Origin: Sphingomonas sp. PR090111-T3T-6A
GTDB taxonomy: Bacteria; Pseudomonadota; Alphaproteobacteria; Sphingomonadales; Sphingomonadaceae
NCBI RefSeq assembly: GCF_000383095.1
Contig: NZ_AORL01000010.1
Location: forward strand, 1-64,000
Length of the DNA: 64,000 nt
Reading direction: 5' to 3'
Of the stretch, positions 53,315-61,361 are shown piece by piece. The notes beneath the pieces are model-generated. The model worked only from the letters and a program-made list of their open reading frames with translations, ran no database searches and had not been told where the DNA came from. Each line of letters starts with the position of its first letter. Position 1 is the first letter of the stretch. The position numbers and the translations under genes were made by a program.

Positions 53315-53788
53315 ATGTCGAAGGCCACGCGCGCCACGCAGGCGCTGGAGAAGGCGGGCATCGCCTTCTCGCTCCACCGTTACGACTATGACCCGGCGGC
53401 CGACCGCATCGGGATGCAGGCGGCCGAGGCACTGGGCGAGCCGCCGTCGCGCGTGCTCAAGACGCTGATGGCGCTGGTCGACGGCAAGCCGGTCTGCGTG
53501 ATCCTGCCGTCCGACCGGGAGGTGGCGATGAAGCGCCTCGCGGCGGCGGCGGGCGGCAAGTCCGCGCAGATGATGAAGCCCGCCGATGCCGAGCGGATGA
53601 CCGGCTACAAGGTCGGCGGGATCAGCCCCTTCGGCCAGATGCGCAGCGTGCCGGCCTTTCTGGAGGAGGCGGCGCTGGCGGAGGCGCAGGTCTACGTCAA
53701 CGGCGGCCAGCGCGGGCTCCAGATCCGGCTCGATCCGCAGCGCATCGTCGCGTTGCTGGGCGCGAAGGCGGTGGCCCTCGCATCCTAG
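53315..53788 (+). CDS. ybaK: YbaK-type aminoacyl-tRNA deacylase
   Basis: Protein of 157 aa of the YbaK/ProX-like editing family, which hydrolyses Cys-tRNA(Pro). Recognisable parts are KATRATQALEKAGIAFSLHR, AEALGEPPSRVLKTLMALVD (with the conserved Lys), GKPVCVILPSDREVAMKRLA and MTGYKVGGISPFGQMRSVP (GxxxPxG-like loop). It corrects mischarging by prolyl-tRNA synthetase, a function distinct from that of putA although the genes are adjacent. ATG 53315 is the start. Confidence 0.92.
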   Translation: MSKATRATQALEKAGIAFSLHRYDYDPAADRIGMQAAEALGEPPSRVLKTLMALVDGKPVCVILPSDREVAMKRLAAAAGGKSAQMMKPADAERMTGYKVGGISPFGQMRSVPAFLEEAALAEAQVYVNGGQRGLQIRLDPQRIVALLGAKAVALAS

Positions 53789-53900
53789 GGCGTATTCGCC
53801 TCCTCCTTTTTGTAACCCTGATGGAGACGGTTGCGAAACAGCTCGAACAGTGAAACGCTGCGCACCTTCAGCGTTTCGGGTTCGAGCCATGGAGCCGCCG

Positions 53901-54980
53901 ATGCCGCCTTCTCCACCTTCGCGTAGTCCCTGGCCCGCTTTCGCGCTGATCGGCGTGGCGGTGGGCCTTCTGGTGCTGGCTTTCCTGTGGGTGGCGGGCT
54001 GGCTCCAGCCGTCGCGCATCGGTGGCGGCAAGATGGCGGATTCGCTCGAATACAACGCCGGCAAGCATCCCGGCTGGCGGCGCGCGCACACCAAGGGGCT
54101 GTGCGTCACCGGCCATTTCGATTCCAACGGCGCCGGCGTCGCATTGTCCAAGGCCAGCGTGTTCCGGGCGGGCTCGGTGCCGGTGCTCGGCCGCTTCTCG
54201 ACGGGTGGGAGCGATCCCTTCGGCCCGGACGGGAGGCCGACCTTCCACTCGCTGGCGCTCGCCTTCCGCCTGCCGCGCGGCGAGGAGTGGCGGACGGCGA
54301 TGGACCACACGCCGATCTTCCCCGTGGCCAATGCGGCGGACTTCGTGGCGCTCCAGATCGCGAGCAAGCCCGATCCGGTGACCCACAAGCCCGATTCGGC
54401 GAAGATGAAGGCCTATCTCGCCAAGCATCCCGAGACGCAGGCCTTCCTCGATTATATGGCGGCGGCGCCCCTGCCGGCGAGCTTCGCCACGGGGCCTTAT
54501 TACAGCATCAACGCCTTCCGCTTCATCGACGGCAATGGCCAGTTGCGCGCCGTGCGCTGGCAGTTCGAGCCGGAGGCCAAGGGCGGCGATCTCGACAAGA
54601 AGACGCTGGACCAGCAGCCCGTCGATTTCCTGTTCGACGAACTGATCGCCCGGGTGAAGCAGGGCCCGCTGCGCTGGCATCTCGTCATTGTGCTGGCGGA
54701 CCCCGGCGACCGCACCGACAACGCCACCATCGCCTGGCCGGCCAATCGCCGGCATGTCGACGTCGGCACGCTGGTGCTCGATCGCGCCACGCCCGAGGAG
54801 ACCGGGGGGTGCCGCGACATCACCTATGATCCGCTGGTGCTGCCGAACGGCATCGCTGCCTCCGACGATCCGCTGCTTGCGGCGCGCTCGGCCACCTATG
54901 CCGCCTCCTTCCACCGCCGTGCGGTGGAGGGGCCACGCCCCGACGCGATCAGCCTTGCCGCCAAGGGAGGCCAGAAATGA
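53901..54980 (+). CDS. membrane-anchored catalase-family peroxidase (SrpA-like)
   Basis: Protein of 359 aa. A single N-terminal helix (PWPAFALIGVAVGLLVLAFL, about residues 10-33) anchors a periplasmic catalase-like domain. Visible parts are RRAHTKGLCVTGHFDSNG (distal His), GRFSTGGSDPFGPDGRPTFH, MDHTPIFPVANAADFVALQI and YSINAFRFIDGNGQLRAVRW. Such small catalase homologues have peroxidase rather than strong catalase activity. GGAG at 53891-53894 favours ATG 53901; ATG 53889 is possible. The stop overlaps the cytochrome b561 start by ATGA, so the two are translationally coupled and may form one redox unit. Confidence 0.85.
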   Translation: MPPSPPSRSPWPAFALIGVAVGLLVLAFLWVAGWLQPSRIGGGKMADSLEYNAGKHPGWRRAHTKGLCVTGHFDSNGAGVALSKASVFRAGSVPVLGRFSTGGSDPFGPDGRPTFHSLALAFRLPRGEEWRTAMDHTPIFPVANAADFVALQIASKPDPVTHKPDSAKMKAYLAKHPETQAFLDYMAAAPLPASFATGPYYSINAFRFIDGNGQLRAVRWQFEPEAKGGDLDKKTLDQQPVDFLFDELIARVKQGPLRWHLVIVLADPGDRTDNATIAWPANRRHVDVGTLVLDRATPEETGGCRDITYDPLVLPNGIAASDDPLLAARSATYAASFHRRAVEGPRPDAISLAAKGGQK

Positions 54981-55513
54981 GCACCCGTCCCGACCGTTTC
55001 AGCCTCGTCGCGCGCACGCTCCACTGGACGATGGCGGCGCTGATCCTCGCCATGTTGTTCATCGGCGTCGGCATGGTGTCGACCGCCGAGCCGCTCTATC
55101 CGGTCCTGCTTGCGTGGCACCGTCCGATCGGCGCGCTGATCCTCGTGCTGGCGCTCGTCCGGCTGGCCTGGCGCCTCCGCCATCCGGCGCCGCCGTTGCC
55201 GGCCGATCTGCCGGCGGTGCAGAAGCTCGCGGCGCATGGCTCGCACTGGCTGCTCTATGCCACCATGATAGCGATGCCACTGATCGGCTGGTCGATGCAG
55301 TCGGCGGGCGGCTATCCGGTGCGGCTGACGACATGGCTGGTGCTGCCGCCGATCGTGCCGCGCGACATCCTGCTCTATGGATTTCTGCGCACCGCGCACA
55401 CGGTCGTCGCCTATTGTTTCTTCGCGCTGATCCTCGGCCATCTTGCCGCCGCGCTGGTCCATGCCCTGATCCGGCGGGACGGCGTGTTCGAAAGCATGGC
55501 GGGTGGACGCTAG
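54977..55513 (+). CDS. cytochrome b561-family protein
   Basis: Protein of 178 aa with four membrane helices and His residues typical of YodB/CybB di-heme proteins: SLVARTLHWTMAALILAMLF (His in helix 1), LLAWHRPIGALILVLALVRL (His in helix 2), AAHGSHWLLYATMIAMPLIG, and FLRTAHTVVAYCFFALILGH with a second His. It probably moves electrons from quinol across the membrane. ATG 54977 overlaps the stop of the peroxidase gene, suggesting it feeds electrons to that periplasmic heme domain. Confidence 0.9.
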   Translation: MSTRPDRFSLVARTLHWTMAALILAMLFIGVGMVSTAEPLYPVLLAWHRPIGALILVLALVRLAWRLRHPAPPLPADLPAVQKLAAHGSHWLLYATMIAMPLIGWSMQSAGGYPVRLTTWLVLPPIVPRDILLYGFLRTAHTVVAYCFFALILGHLAAALVHALIRRDGVFESMAGGR

Positions 55514-55533
55514 TTATTGCGGGGAATTGTTTG

Positions 55534-55545
55534 CAGAGCGCTCTG
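55534..55545. promoter_or_regulatory. candidate LacI-family operator upstream of the regulator
   Basis: CAGAGCGCTCTG is a perfect 12-bp palindrome with the central CG typical of LacI-family operators. It lies 60 to 71 bases upstream of the LacI-type start, suggesting autoregulation. It differs from the CGCTACCAG element in front of the glycosidase genes. Confidence 0.5.
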
Positions 55546-55604
55546 GGTTCATTAGGAACAGCAACGTGCGGCCTCCCGCACGGCCTATGAATACGGAGCG
55601 CTGA

Positions 55605-56672
55605 TTGACCCGGAAACCGACGCGCAGGCAAAGCTCGGCACCCACCATCGCCGACGTCGCCCGGCTGGCGGGCGTCTCCCCCATGACCGTGTCGCGCGTC
55701 ATCAACGGCGAGACCAATGTTCGCGATACCACGCGCGAGGCGGTGAACGCGGCGATCCAGCAGCTCAACTATGCGCCCAACCCGGCGGCGCGCAGCCTCG
55801 CCGGCGCGGAGCAGATCCGCATCGGCCTGCTCTACAGCAACCCCAGCGCCGCCTATCTGAGCGAGTTCCTCGTCGGCGGGCTGGAGCAGGCGAGCCGGGC
55901 CGATGTGCAGCTCGTCATCGAGAAATGCGATGTCGGCCCGCATGAGGTGGAGGTGGCGCGCCGCCTCGTCGCCTCGGGCGTCGATGGCGTGATCCTGCCG
56001 CCGCCGCTCTGCGACGCGGCCGACGTGATCGCCGCGCTGGCCGAGACCAACACGCCGGTCGTCGCGGTGGCGAGCAGCCAGCCCGCCGATCCGGTCAATG
56101 CCGTCAGCATCGACGACTATCAGGCCGCCTTCGACATGGCGCGCCACGTCGCGCGGCTCGGCCATCGCCGGATCGGCTTCATCATCGGCAATCCCAACCA
56201 GTCAGCCAGCCTGCGCCGTCTCGAAGGCTATCGCGCCGCGCTCGACGCCGCCGGGCTGGAGCCGGACGAAGCGCTCGTCCAGCAGGGCATGTTCACCTAT
56301 CGCTCGGGCCTCGACGCGGCGGAGCGCCTGCTCGACCTCGCCGACGTGCCGACCGCCATCTTCGCCAGCAATGACGACATGGCGGCGGCCACCGTCGCGG
56401 TGGCGCACCGGCGCGGGCTGGACGTGCCGGGCGACCTCACCGTCTGCGGCTTCGACGACACGGCGCTCGCCACCACCATCTGGCCGGAGCTGACCACGAT
56501 CCGCCAGCCGATCGCCGAGATGTCCCGTGAGGCGGTGGACCTGCTGGTCCGGGACATCCGCGCGCGCCGCAACCACCGGCCCGAGCCGCGCCGCCATCTG
56601 CTGCTGGATTTCGAGCTGGTCCGCCGCCAGTCGGACGCGGCTCCCCGCCGGAGGCCCCGCGACGCGCACTGA
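55605..56672 (+). CDS. LacI-family transcriptional regulator
   Basis: Protein of 355 aa. The N-terminal HTH is TIADVARLAGVSPMTVSRVI with the hinge NYAPNPAARSLAG (about residues 12-62). A periplasmic-binding-protein-like effector domain follows (IRIGLLYSNPSAAYLSEFLV, RRIGFIIGNPNQSASLRRLE, AIFASNDDMAAATVAVAHRR and LTVCGFDDTALATTIWPELT). TTG 55605 is preferred, with GGAG six bases upstream and a basic start (TRKPTRRQSS). It probably controls the following glycosidase gene and perhaps the GH29 gene, in response to a sugar. Effector unknown. Confidence 0.92.
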   Translation: MTRKPTRRQSSAPTIADVARLAGVSPMTVSRVINGETNVRDTTREAVNAAIQQLNYAPNPAARSLAGAEQIRIGLLYSNPSAAYLSEFLVGGLEQASRADVQLVIEKCDVGPHEVEVARRLVASGVDGVILPPPLCDAADVIAALAETNTPVVAVASSQPADPVNAVSIDDYQAAFDMARHVARLGHRRIGFIIGNPNQSASLRRLEGYRAALDAAGLEPDEALVQQGMFTYRSGLDAAERLLDLADVPTAIFASNDDMAAATVAVAHRRGLDVPGDLTVCGFDDTALATTIWPELTTIRQPIAEMSREAVDLLVRDIRARRNHRPEPRRHLLLDFELVRRQSDAAPRRRPRDAH

Positions 56673-56739
56673 CCAATGGTCTGAGTTTTACGGGTGGTGA
56701 TCGGCTTTCATACTTGACGCGATGCGGCCCCGGTTCGAT

Positions 56740-56753
56740 TGTAACGCTACCAG
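56740..56753 (+). promoter_or_regulatory. LacI-operator-like site before the GH-A gene
   Basis: TGTAACGCTACCAG contains an imperfect palindrome GTAAC/GCTAC with central CG. It shares the nine bases CGCTACCAG with the region before the GH29 fucosidase gene (61252-61260). It lies 83 bases upstream of the glycosidase start. Confidence 0.5.
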
Positions 56754-56835
56754 GGACGGACGATCGGCCGGCGGACGAAGCTGCGCATGCGCGCCTTCGC
56801 CCGGCTGAGGCGGGTCTGCGTGAAGGGAGAGGTTG

Positions 56836-58476
56836 ATGATCGAGACGATGCCGTTCGCGCGCGCGATGCGCCGGATGCTGCTGGGGCTTTCCGCGCTGGC
56901 GCTGCCGGCGATGGCGTCCGCGGCCCCGTCCGAGCTGCCGCGCATCGTCAACAAGGACGGGCATCACGCGCTCTTCGTCGACGGCGCTCCCTATCTGATG
57001 CTGGGCGCGCAGGTGAACAATTCGAGCAACTGGCCGTCCGCGCTGCCCAAAGTGTGGCCGGCGATCGAGCAGCTCCGCGCCAACACCGTCGAGGTGCCGA
57101 TCGCGTGGGAGCAGATCGAGCCCAGGGAGGGCCAGTTCGATTTCTCCTTCCTCGACACCTTGCTCTCGCAGGCGCGCGATCATGACGTGCGCCTCGTGCT
57201 CCTGTGGTTCGGCACCTGGAAGAACACCGCGCCAAGCTACGCGCCGGACTGGGTGAAGCTCGACAATAAGCGCTTCCCCCGGATGCTGAACGAGAAGGGC
57301 GAGGTGCATTACGCGCTCTCCCCCTTCGCCAGAACGACGCTCGATGCCGATCGCAAGGCGTTCGTGAAGCTGATGGAGCATCTGAAGGCGGCCGATCCCG
57401 ACAACCGCGTCATCATGGTGCAGGTCGAGAACGAGACGGGCACCTATCAGTGCGTGCGCGATCATTCGCCGGCGGCGGAAAAGGCATTCAACGCGCCCGT
57501 GCCGGCCGAGGTGGCGAAGCGCATGGGCGTGAAGGGCGGCACCTGGCGGCAGGCCTTCGGCGACCATGCCGACGAATATTTCCACGCCTGGGCGATCGCC
57601 AGCTATGTCGATGCGGTCGCCAAGGCGGGCAAGGCGGTGAAGCCGCTGCCGATGTACGTCAACGCCTCGGTGCCCGATCCGCTCAAGCCTAATCTCGATC
57701 CCAAGACCTATGCCAGCGGCGGCCCCACCTTCCAGACGATCGACATGTGGAAGGCGTCCGCGCCCGACATCGACGTGCTGTCGCCCGACATCTACAACCA
57801 CGATCATGCGGCCTACATGAAGCTGCTCGATTTCTACGGGCGGGCGGACAATCCGCTGTTCATCCCCGAGACGGGCAACTCGAAGGACTATGCCCGCTTC
57901 TTCTTCCCGGTGATGGGCCGCCACGGCATCGGCTTCTCGCCCTTCGGGATGGACTTCACGGGCTATTTCAACTTCCCGCTCGGCGCGTCCAAGCTCGACC
58001 CGGAGACGGTGGAGGCGTTCGCCGCCAACTATCGCCTGTTCCGCCCGATGGACCGCGTCTGGGCGAAGATCGCCTTCGAGAAGAAGACCTGGGGCGTCGC
58101 CGAGCCGACCGACCCGCAGGCGCAGCACAAGCAGGAGATGGACCTCGGCCGCTGGAAGGCGACCGCCACCTTCGGGCAGGGCATGTTCGGTTTCGATCCG
58201 CCCAAGGGCAATCCCGAGCCTTCGGGCGGCGCCGTGATCGCGGAGCTGGGGCCGAACGAATATCTCGTCACCGGCTATCACACCCGCATCAACTTCGAGC
58301 TGGCCGCGCCGAAACCCGGCGAGCACATGATCATCGACCGGATCGAGGAAGGCCATTTCGATGCCGCCGGCCAATGGGTGTTCGAGCGCCTCTGGAACGG
58401 CGACCAGACCGATTACGGCCTGAACTTCACCTCGGTGCCGCAGGTGCTGAAGGTGCGCCTCGCCACCTATCGCTGA
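56836..58476 (+). CDS. exported clan GH-A glycosidase (GH35-like, DUF5597 C-terminus)
   Basis: Protein of 546 aa with a signal peptide (RRMLLGLSALALPAMASA). The barrel begins KDGHHALFVDGAPYLMLGAQ and has NTVEVPIAWEQIEPREGQFD. The acid/base Glu is in MVQVENETGTY and the likely nucleophile Glu in LFIPETGNSKD. A C-terminal DUF5597-like beta domain follows (LGPNEYLVTGYHTRINFELA). Relatives are beta-galactosidases; the exact linkage is unknown. GGGAG six bases upstream supports ATG 56836. The gene follows a LacI-family regulator, and its promoter carries an operator-like site shared with the alpha-fucosidase gene. Confidence 0.87.
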   Translation: MIETMPFARAMRRMLLGLSALALPAMASAAPSELPRIVNKDGHHALFVDGAPYLMLGAQVNNSSNWPSALPKVWPAIEQLRANTVEVPIAWEQIEPREGQFDFSFLDTLLSQARDHDVRLVLLWFGTWKNTAPSYAPDWVKLDNKRFPRMLNEKGEVHYALSPFARTTLDADRKAFVKLMEHLKAADPDNRVIMVQVENETGTYQCVRDHSPAAEKAFNAPVPAEVAKRMGVKGGTWRQAFGDHADEYFHAWAIASYVDAVAKAGKAVKPLPMYVNASVPDPLKPNLDPKTYASGGPTFQTIDMWKASAPDIDVLSPDIYNHDHAAYMKLLDFYGRADNPLFIPETGNSKDYARFFFPVMGRHGIGFSPFGMDFTGYFNFPLGASKLDPETVEAFAANYRLFRPMDRVWAKIAFEKKTWGVAEPTDPQAQHKQEMDLGRWKATATFGQGMFGFDPPKGNPEPSGGAVIAELGPNEYLVTGYHTRINFELAAPKPGEHMIIDRIEEGHFDAAGQWVFERLWNGDQTDYGLNFTSVPQVLKVRLATYR

Positions 58477-58561
58477 TCGCGGTGCCGCGGAAACAAGCGC
58501 CGGGATGGCCGGCGGGCGCATTCGATCTGGATGCGTCCGCCAACGGATCTAAAATGGCGCG

Positions 58562-59209
58562 ATGATGAATCTCCACTCCGTGCAGGTCGGCCGGGCCGCG
58601 CCCCTTGGGCCGGAGAATGTTCCCAGCGGCTTCGTGAAGCGTGCGGTGTCGGGGCGCATCCCGGTCGCGGCGCTGGGGCTGACGGGGGACGAGCAGGCCG
58701 ATCTCACGGTTCATGGCGGGCCGGAAAAGGCGGTCTATGGCTATGCCGCCCGCCATTACGCCAGCTGGCAGGCGGAGTTTCCCGAACATGCCGCGCGGCT
58801 CACCCCTGGCGGTTTCGGCGAGAACCTGACGATCGAGGGGCTGGATGAGGACGCCATCTGCGTCGGCGACATCCACCGGATCGGCAGCGCGGTGCTGCAG
58901 GTCTGCCAGCCGCGCCAGCCCTGCTTCAAGCTCGCGCTCCGTTTCGAGGACAATCGATTGCCCAAGGCGATGGTCCGCACCGGCCGTGCGGGCTGGTACT
59001 ATCGCGTGCTGGAGGAGGGCGAACTGGGCGCCGGAGACGCGGTGACGCTGGTCGAGCGGCCGCAACCGGCCTTCCGCTTCTCGCGGCTGGTGACGATCGT
59101 CAACCATGGCGCGGCGACGCCAGCGGAGATGGCGGCGCTGGCCGAGATGCCGGAATTGGCCTCCTCGCTGCGGCGGCGCGCGCAGGGTCGCTGGAAGATG
59201 ATCGCCTAG
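58562..59209 (+). CDS. MOSC-domain protein (YiiM-like)
   Basis: Protein of 215 aa with a MOSC domain: NVPSGFVKRAVSGRIPVAAL, ADLTVHGGPEKAVYGYAARH, GFGENLTIEGLDEDAICVGD and the active-site Cys region VCQPRQPCFKLALRF. YiiM proteins bind molybdenum cofactor and reduce N-hydroxylated compounds such as 6-hydroxylaminopurine. ATG 58562 or the adjacent ATG 58565 starts it. It lies between the two glycosidase genes with no obvious functional link to sugar use. Confidence 0.9.
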   Translation: MMNLHSVQVGRAAPLGPENVPSGFVKRAVSGRIPVAALGLTGDEQADLTVHGGPEKAVYGYAARHYASWQAEFPEHAARLTPGGFGENLTIEGLDEDAICVGDIHRIGSAVLQVCQPRQPCFKLALRFEDNRLPKAMVRTGRAGWYYRVLEEGELGAGDAVTLVERPQPAFRFSRLVTIVNHGAATPAEMAALAEMPELASSLRRRAQGRWKMIA

Positions 59210-59215
59210 GCGGGC

Positions 59216-59473
59216 CTAGTCGTAGCTTTTCTCCAGCTCGGCGATTTCGAACTGGTAGCTCCGCCATTTGCGCTGCTTCGAGGCTTCCTCGGCGGCGGTC
59301 TTCTTGCGTCTGGCGTCGGCGAGCGACCTGGTGTGGCCCCAGAAGACCTCGGTCTTGCCGTTGGCGAGCAGCGCGACGATCCGCCAATAATGGGTGAGCG
59401 GCGCGTTGGTCGGCCCGATGCGCTTCACATAGCCGTCGGGCATCGTCGCCGTCAGATAATATTTCCTCGCCAT
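59216..59473 (-). CDS. small hypothetical cytosolic protein
   Basis: Protein of 85 aa with no signal or membrane segment and no family I recognise. It starts ARKYYLTATMPDGYVKRIGP and has an aromatic middle (HYWRIVALLANGKTEVFWGH) followed by a basic, helical C-terminal part (TRSLADARRKKTAAEEASKQ). It converges closely with the MOSC gene and lies 130 bases downstream of the GH29 gene on the same strand. Codon bias is like that of the neighbouring genes, which supports it being real. Confidence 0.6.
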   Translation of the reverse strand: MARKYYLTATMPDGYVKRIGPTNAPLTHYWRIVALLANGKTEVFWGHTRSLADARRKKTAAEEASKQRKWRSYQFEIAELEKSYD

Positions 59474-59603
59474 GGACGCCCCTTCTGGCCGCAGAGGGCC
59501 GAGGCTTTCAATGCAGGATTTCGCCTGTCATCCGGAGAGGAGCGGGGCGGATGCCCCGATCCCGCGAAGAATTTTCCCGCCACTCGTGTCAACTTCGTCA
59601 ACT

Positions 59604-61217
59604 TCAGACGAGGCCGCGCCCCTCGATGCGCAGGCCCGGCACGAAGGCCCCGGCCACCGGCGCGGGGAGGGTGAAGCGCAGCGCGTCCTCGTCCTGCCGG
59701 AAGTCGACCGCGCCGCCGCCGTTCAGCGTCAGCTTCTCGATCACGCCGCCTGCCGCGCGCTGGCCGAGGCAGGCGATGGCCGCTTCCCCGGTCGGCCAGT
59801 CGAGCAGGAAGAGGTTGAGCCCGCCGCCGCTCGCCGTGATGCGGACGTCCTCGGCGGTGTAGGGCTTCATCGCCTCCTCGCTCTGCATCCCCGTCGGCGG
59901 CACGTTGGGGCCTTCGCCGAACACGCGCCACGGCCGCGTGCCGTAGATGCCCTCGCCGTTCACCGCGAACCAGCGGGCGAGGTCGGCGAGGATCTTCTCC
60001 TCGTCGCTGTCGATGGTGCCGTCGCCCTTGAGGGGGATCGAGAGCAGCAGGTTGCCGTTCTTCGCCACGATGTCGCAGAGGCGCTGCACCACGGCCTTGG
60101 CGGGCGTGTAGCCATGGCGCTCGAACAGCGCTCGGTCATAGTGCCAGTTGCCGATGCAGGTGCAGGTCTGCCACGGCAGCGGGTGGATGTCCCTGGCGAA
60201 GCCGCGCTCGATATCCTCGACGATGCCGTAGCGCTGATAGGGCGAGAGCTGCTTGGCGTTGAGCACGACGTCGGGCGTGCCGTGCCAGCCGATCGCCTGA
60301 TTATAATAATCGGCCGCGGCCTCCAGCCCGGCGTCGCCGAAGGGCAGGCGATAATCGTCGAAATAGACTAGGTCCGGCCGATATTTGGCGACCAGATCCT
60401 TCTGGCGGGCGAGCCACTTGGCGACATAGGCGCGGCCACGGGCACCCGGCGGGGCATAGTCGATCCACTGGCCGTCATGCGCGTCGTGCCACGCGTTCAT
60501 GGACTTGATCGAGCGGATGCCGTCCGGCGGCGCGAAGTACGGGCCGTTGTAGAGATCCTGCGGGTCGAGGCCCTCCCACCACTTGCCCGCGCCCTGCTCC
60601 TTGCGCAGCGTATAGGCGTCGTAGCGCTTGCCGTGGAGCGGGCCTTCGGCGTCATAGCCATAGGCCGTCTGCCACCAGTGCCAGCTATGCGCGCTGTGGT
60701 TGGAGACGCCGAACTTCAGGCCCTCGGCCCGCGCGATCTTCTCCCAGGTGCCGATGATGTCGCGCTTCGGCCCGACGCGCAGCGTGTTCCACGGCTGGTG
60801 CGCGCTATCGAAGGTGTCGAGATTGTCGTGATGGTTGGCGAGCGCCACGAAATAGCGCGCGCCGGCCTTCTTGTAGAGGCCGATCAGCGTCTCGGGTTCC
60901 CAGTGCTCGGCCTTCCAAAGATTCTCGATCTCCATGAAGCCGAACTTGCTGGGATGGCCGTAGGTCTTGACGTGATGCTCGTAGAAGGGATTGCCCTGAA
61001 TATACATCTGGCGGCCGTACCAGTCGCCGAACTCGGGCACGCACTGCGCGCTCCAGTGCGCCCAGATGCCGAACTTGGCATCCCGGAACCAGTCGGGCGT
61101 CCTGTAGGCGCCGACCAGCGAGTTCCAGTTGGGCTGCACGGGCCCTGCCATCGCCCGCGTCGCACCGAGCAGGGCGGCGGTGCCCCCGGTCTGGAGCAGA
61201 TGGCGGCGTGTCAGCAT
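59604..61217 (-). CDS. exported GH29 alpha-L-fucosidase
   Basis: Protein of 537 aa with a TAT-type signal (LTRRHLLQTGGTAALLGATR, RR-x-LL). The GH29 barrel shows WFRDAKFGIWAHWSAQCVPE, KKAGARYFVALANHHDNLDT, GLKFGVSNHSAHSWHWWQTA and the likely nucleophile Asp in LVYFDDYRLPF (near residue 287). NGNLLLSIPLKGDGTID and a beta-rich C-terminal domain follow. It would release fucose from fucosylated glycans in the periplasm. ATG 61217 lies 32 bases from an operator-like site shared with the GH-A gene. A 9-bp tandem repeat, GTCAACTTC, spans the stop region at 59588-59605. Confidence 0.9.
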   Translation of the reverse strand: MLTRRHLLQTGGTAALLGATRAMAGPVQPNWNSLVGAYRTPDWFRDAKFGIWAHWSAQCVPEFGDWYGRQMYIQGNPFYEHHVKTYGHPSKFGFMEIENLWKAEHWEPETLIGLYKKAGARYFVALANHHDNLDTFDSAHQPWNTLRVGPKRDIIGTWEKIARAEGLKFGVSNHSAHSWHWWQTAYGYDAEGPLHGKRYDAYTLRKEQGAGKWWEGLDPQDLYNGPYFAPPDGIRSIKSMNAWHDAHDGQWIDYAPPGARGRAYVAKWLARQKDLVAKYRPDLVYFDDYRLPFGDAGLEAAADYYNQAIGWHGTPDVVLNAKQLSPYQRYGIVEDIERGFARDIHPLPWQTCTCIGNWHYDRALFERHGYTPAKAVVQRLCDIVAKNGNLLLSIPLKGDGTIDSDEEKILADLARWFAVNGEGIYGTRPWRVFGEGPNVPPTGMQSEEAMKPYTAEDVRITASGGGLNLFLLDWPTGEAAIACLGQRAAGGVIEKLTLNGGGAVDFRQDEDALRFTLPAPVAGAFVPGLRIEGRGLV

Positions 61218-61248
61218 CCTCGAATCCCATTCATCTGATAATTCAATA

Positions 61249-61260
61249 TAGCGCTACCAG
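61249..61260 (-). promoter_or_regulatory. LacI-operator-like site before the GH29 gene
   Basis: TAGCGCTA (61249-61256) is an 8-bp perfect palindrome with central CG, continuing into CCAG. CGCTACCAG (61252-61260) repeats the element at 56745-56753. It lies 32 to 43 bases upstream of the fucosidase start, and could also affect the divergent MFS gene. Confidence 0.5.
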
Positions 61261-61361
61261 TCCGGCACGCGAAAAGCCATTGGGGGACTCGCATGTGCGG
61301 GGCCGAGCGCCTATCTGGGCTCGCGCGCTGCGGTGCAGCACAGCCCCGATCGAGAGATGCG

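Noticed and set aside
53789-53900. ECF sigma-type promoter before the catalase-like gene
   Set aside because: GTAACC with a later GGTTG was noted, but the spacing and sequence do not match a known -35/-10 pair well enough.
59588-59605. Tandem GTCAACTTC repeat as a regulatory site
   Set aside because: Two 9-bp copies over the end of the fucosidase gene can arise by slippage, and no promoter faces them.
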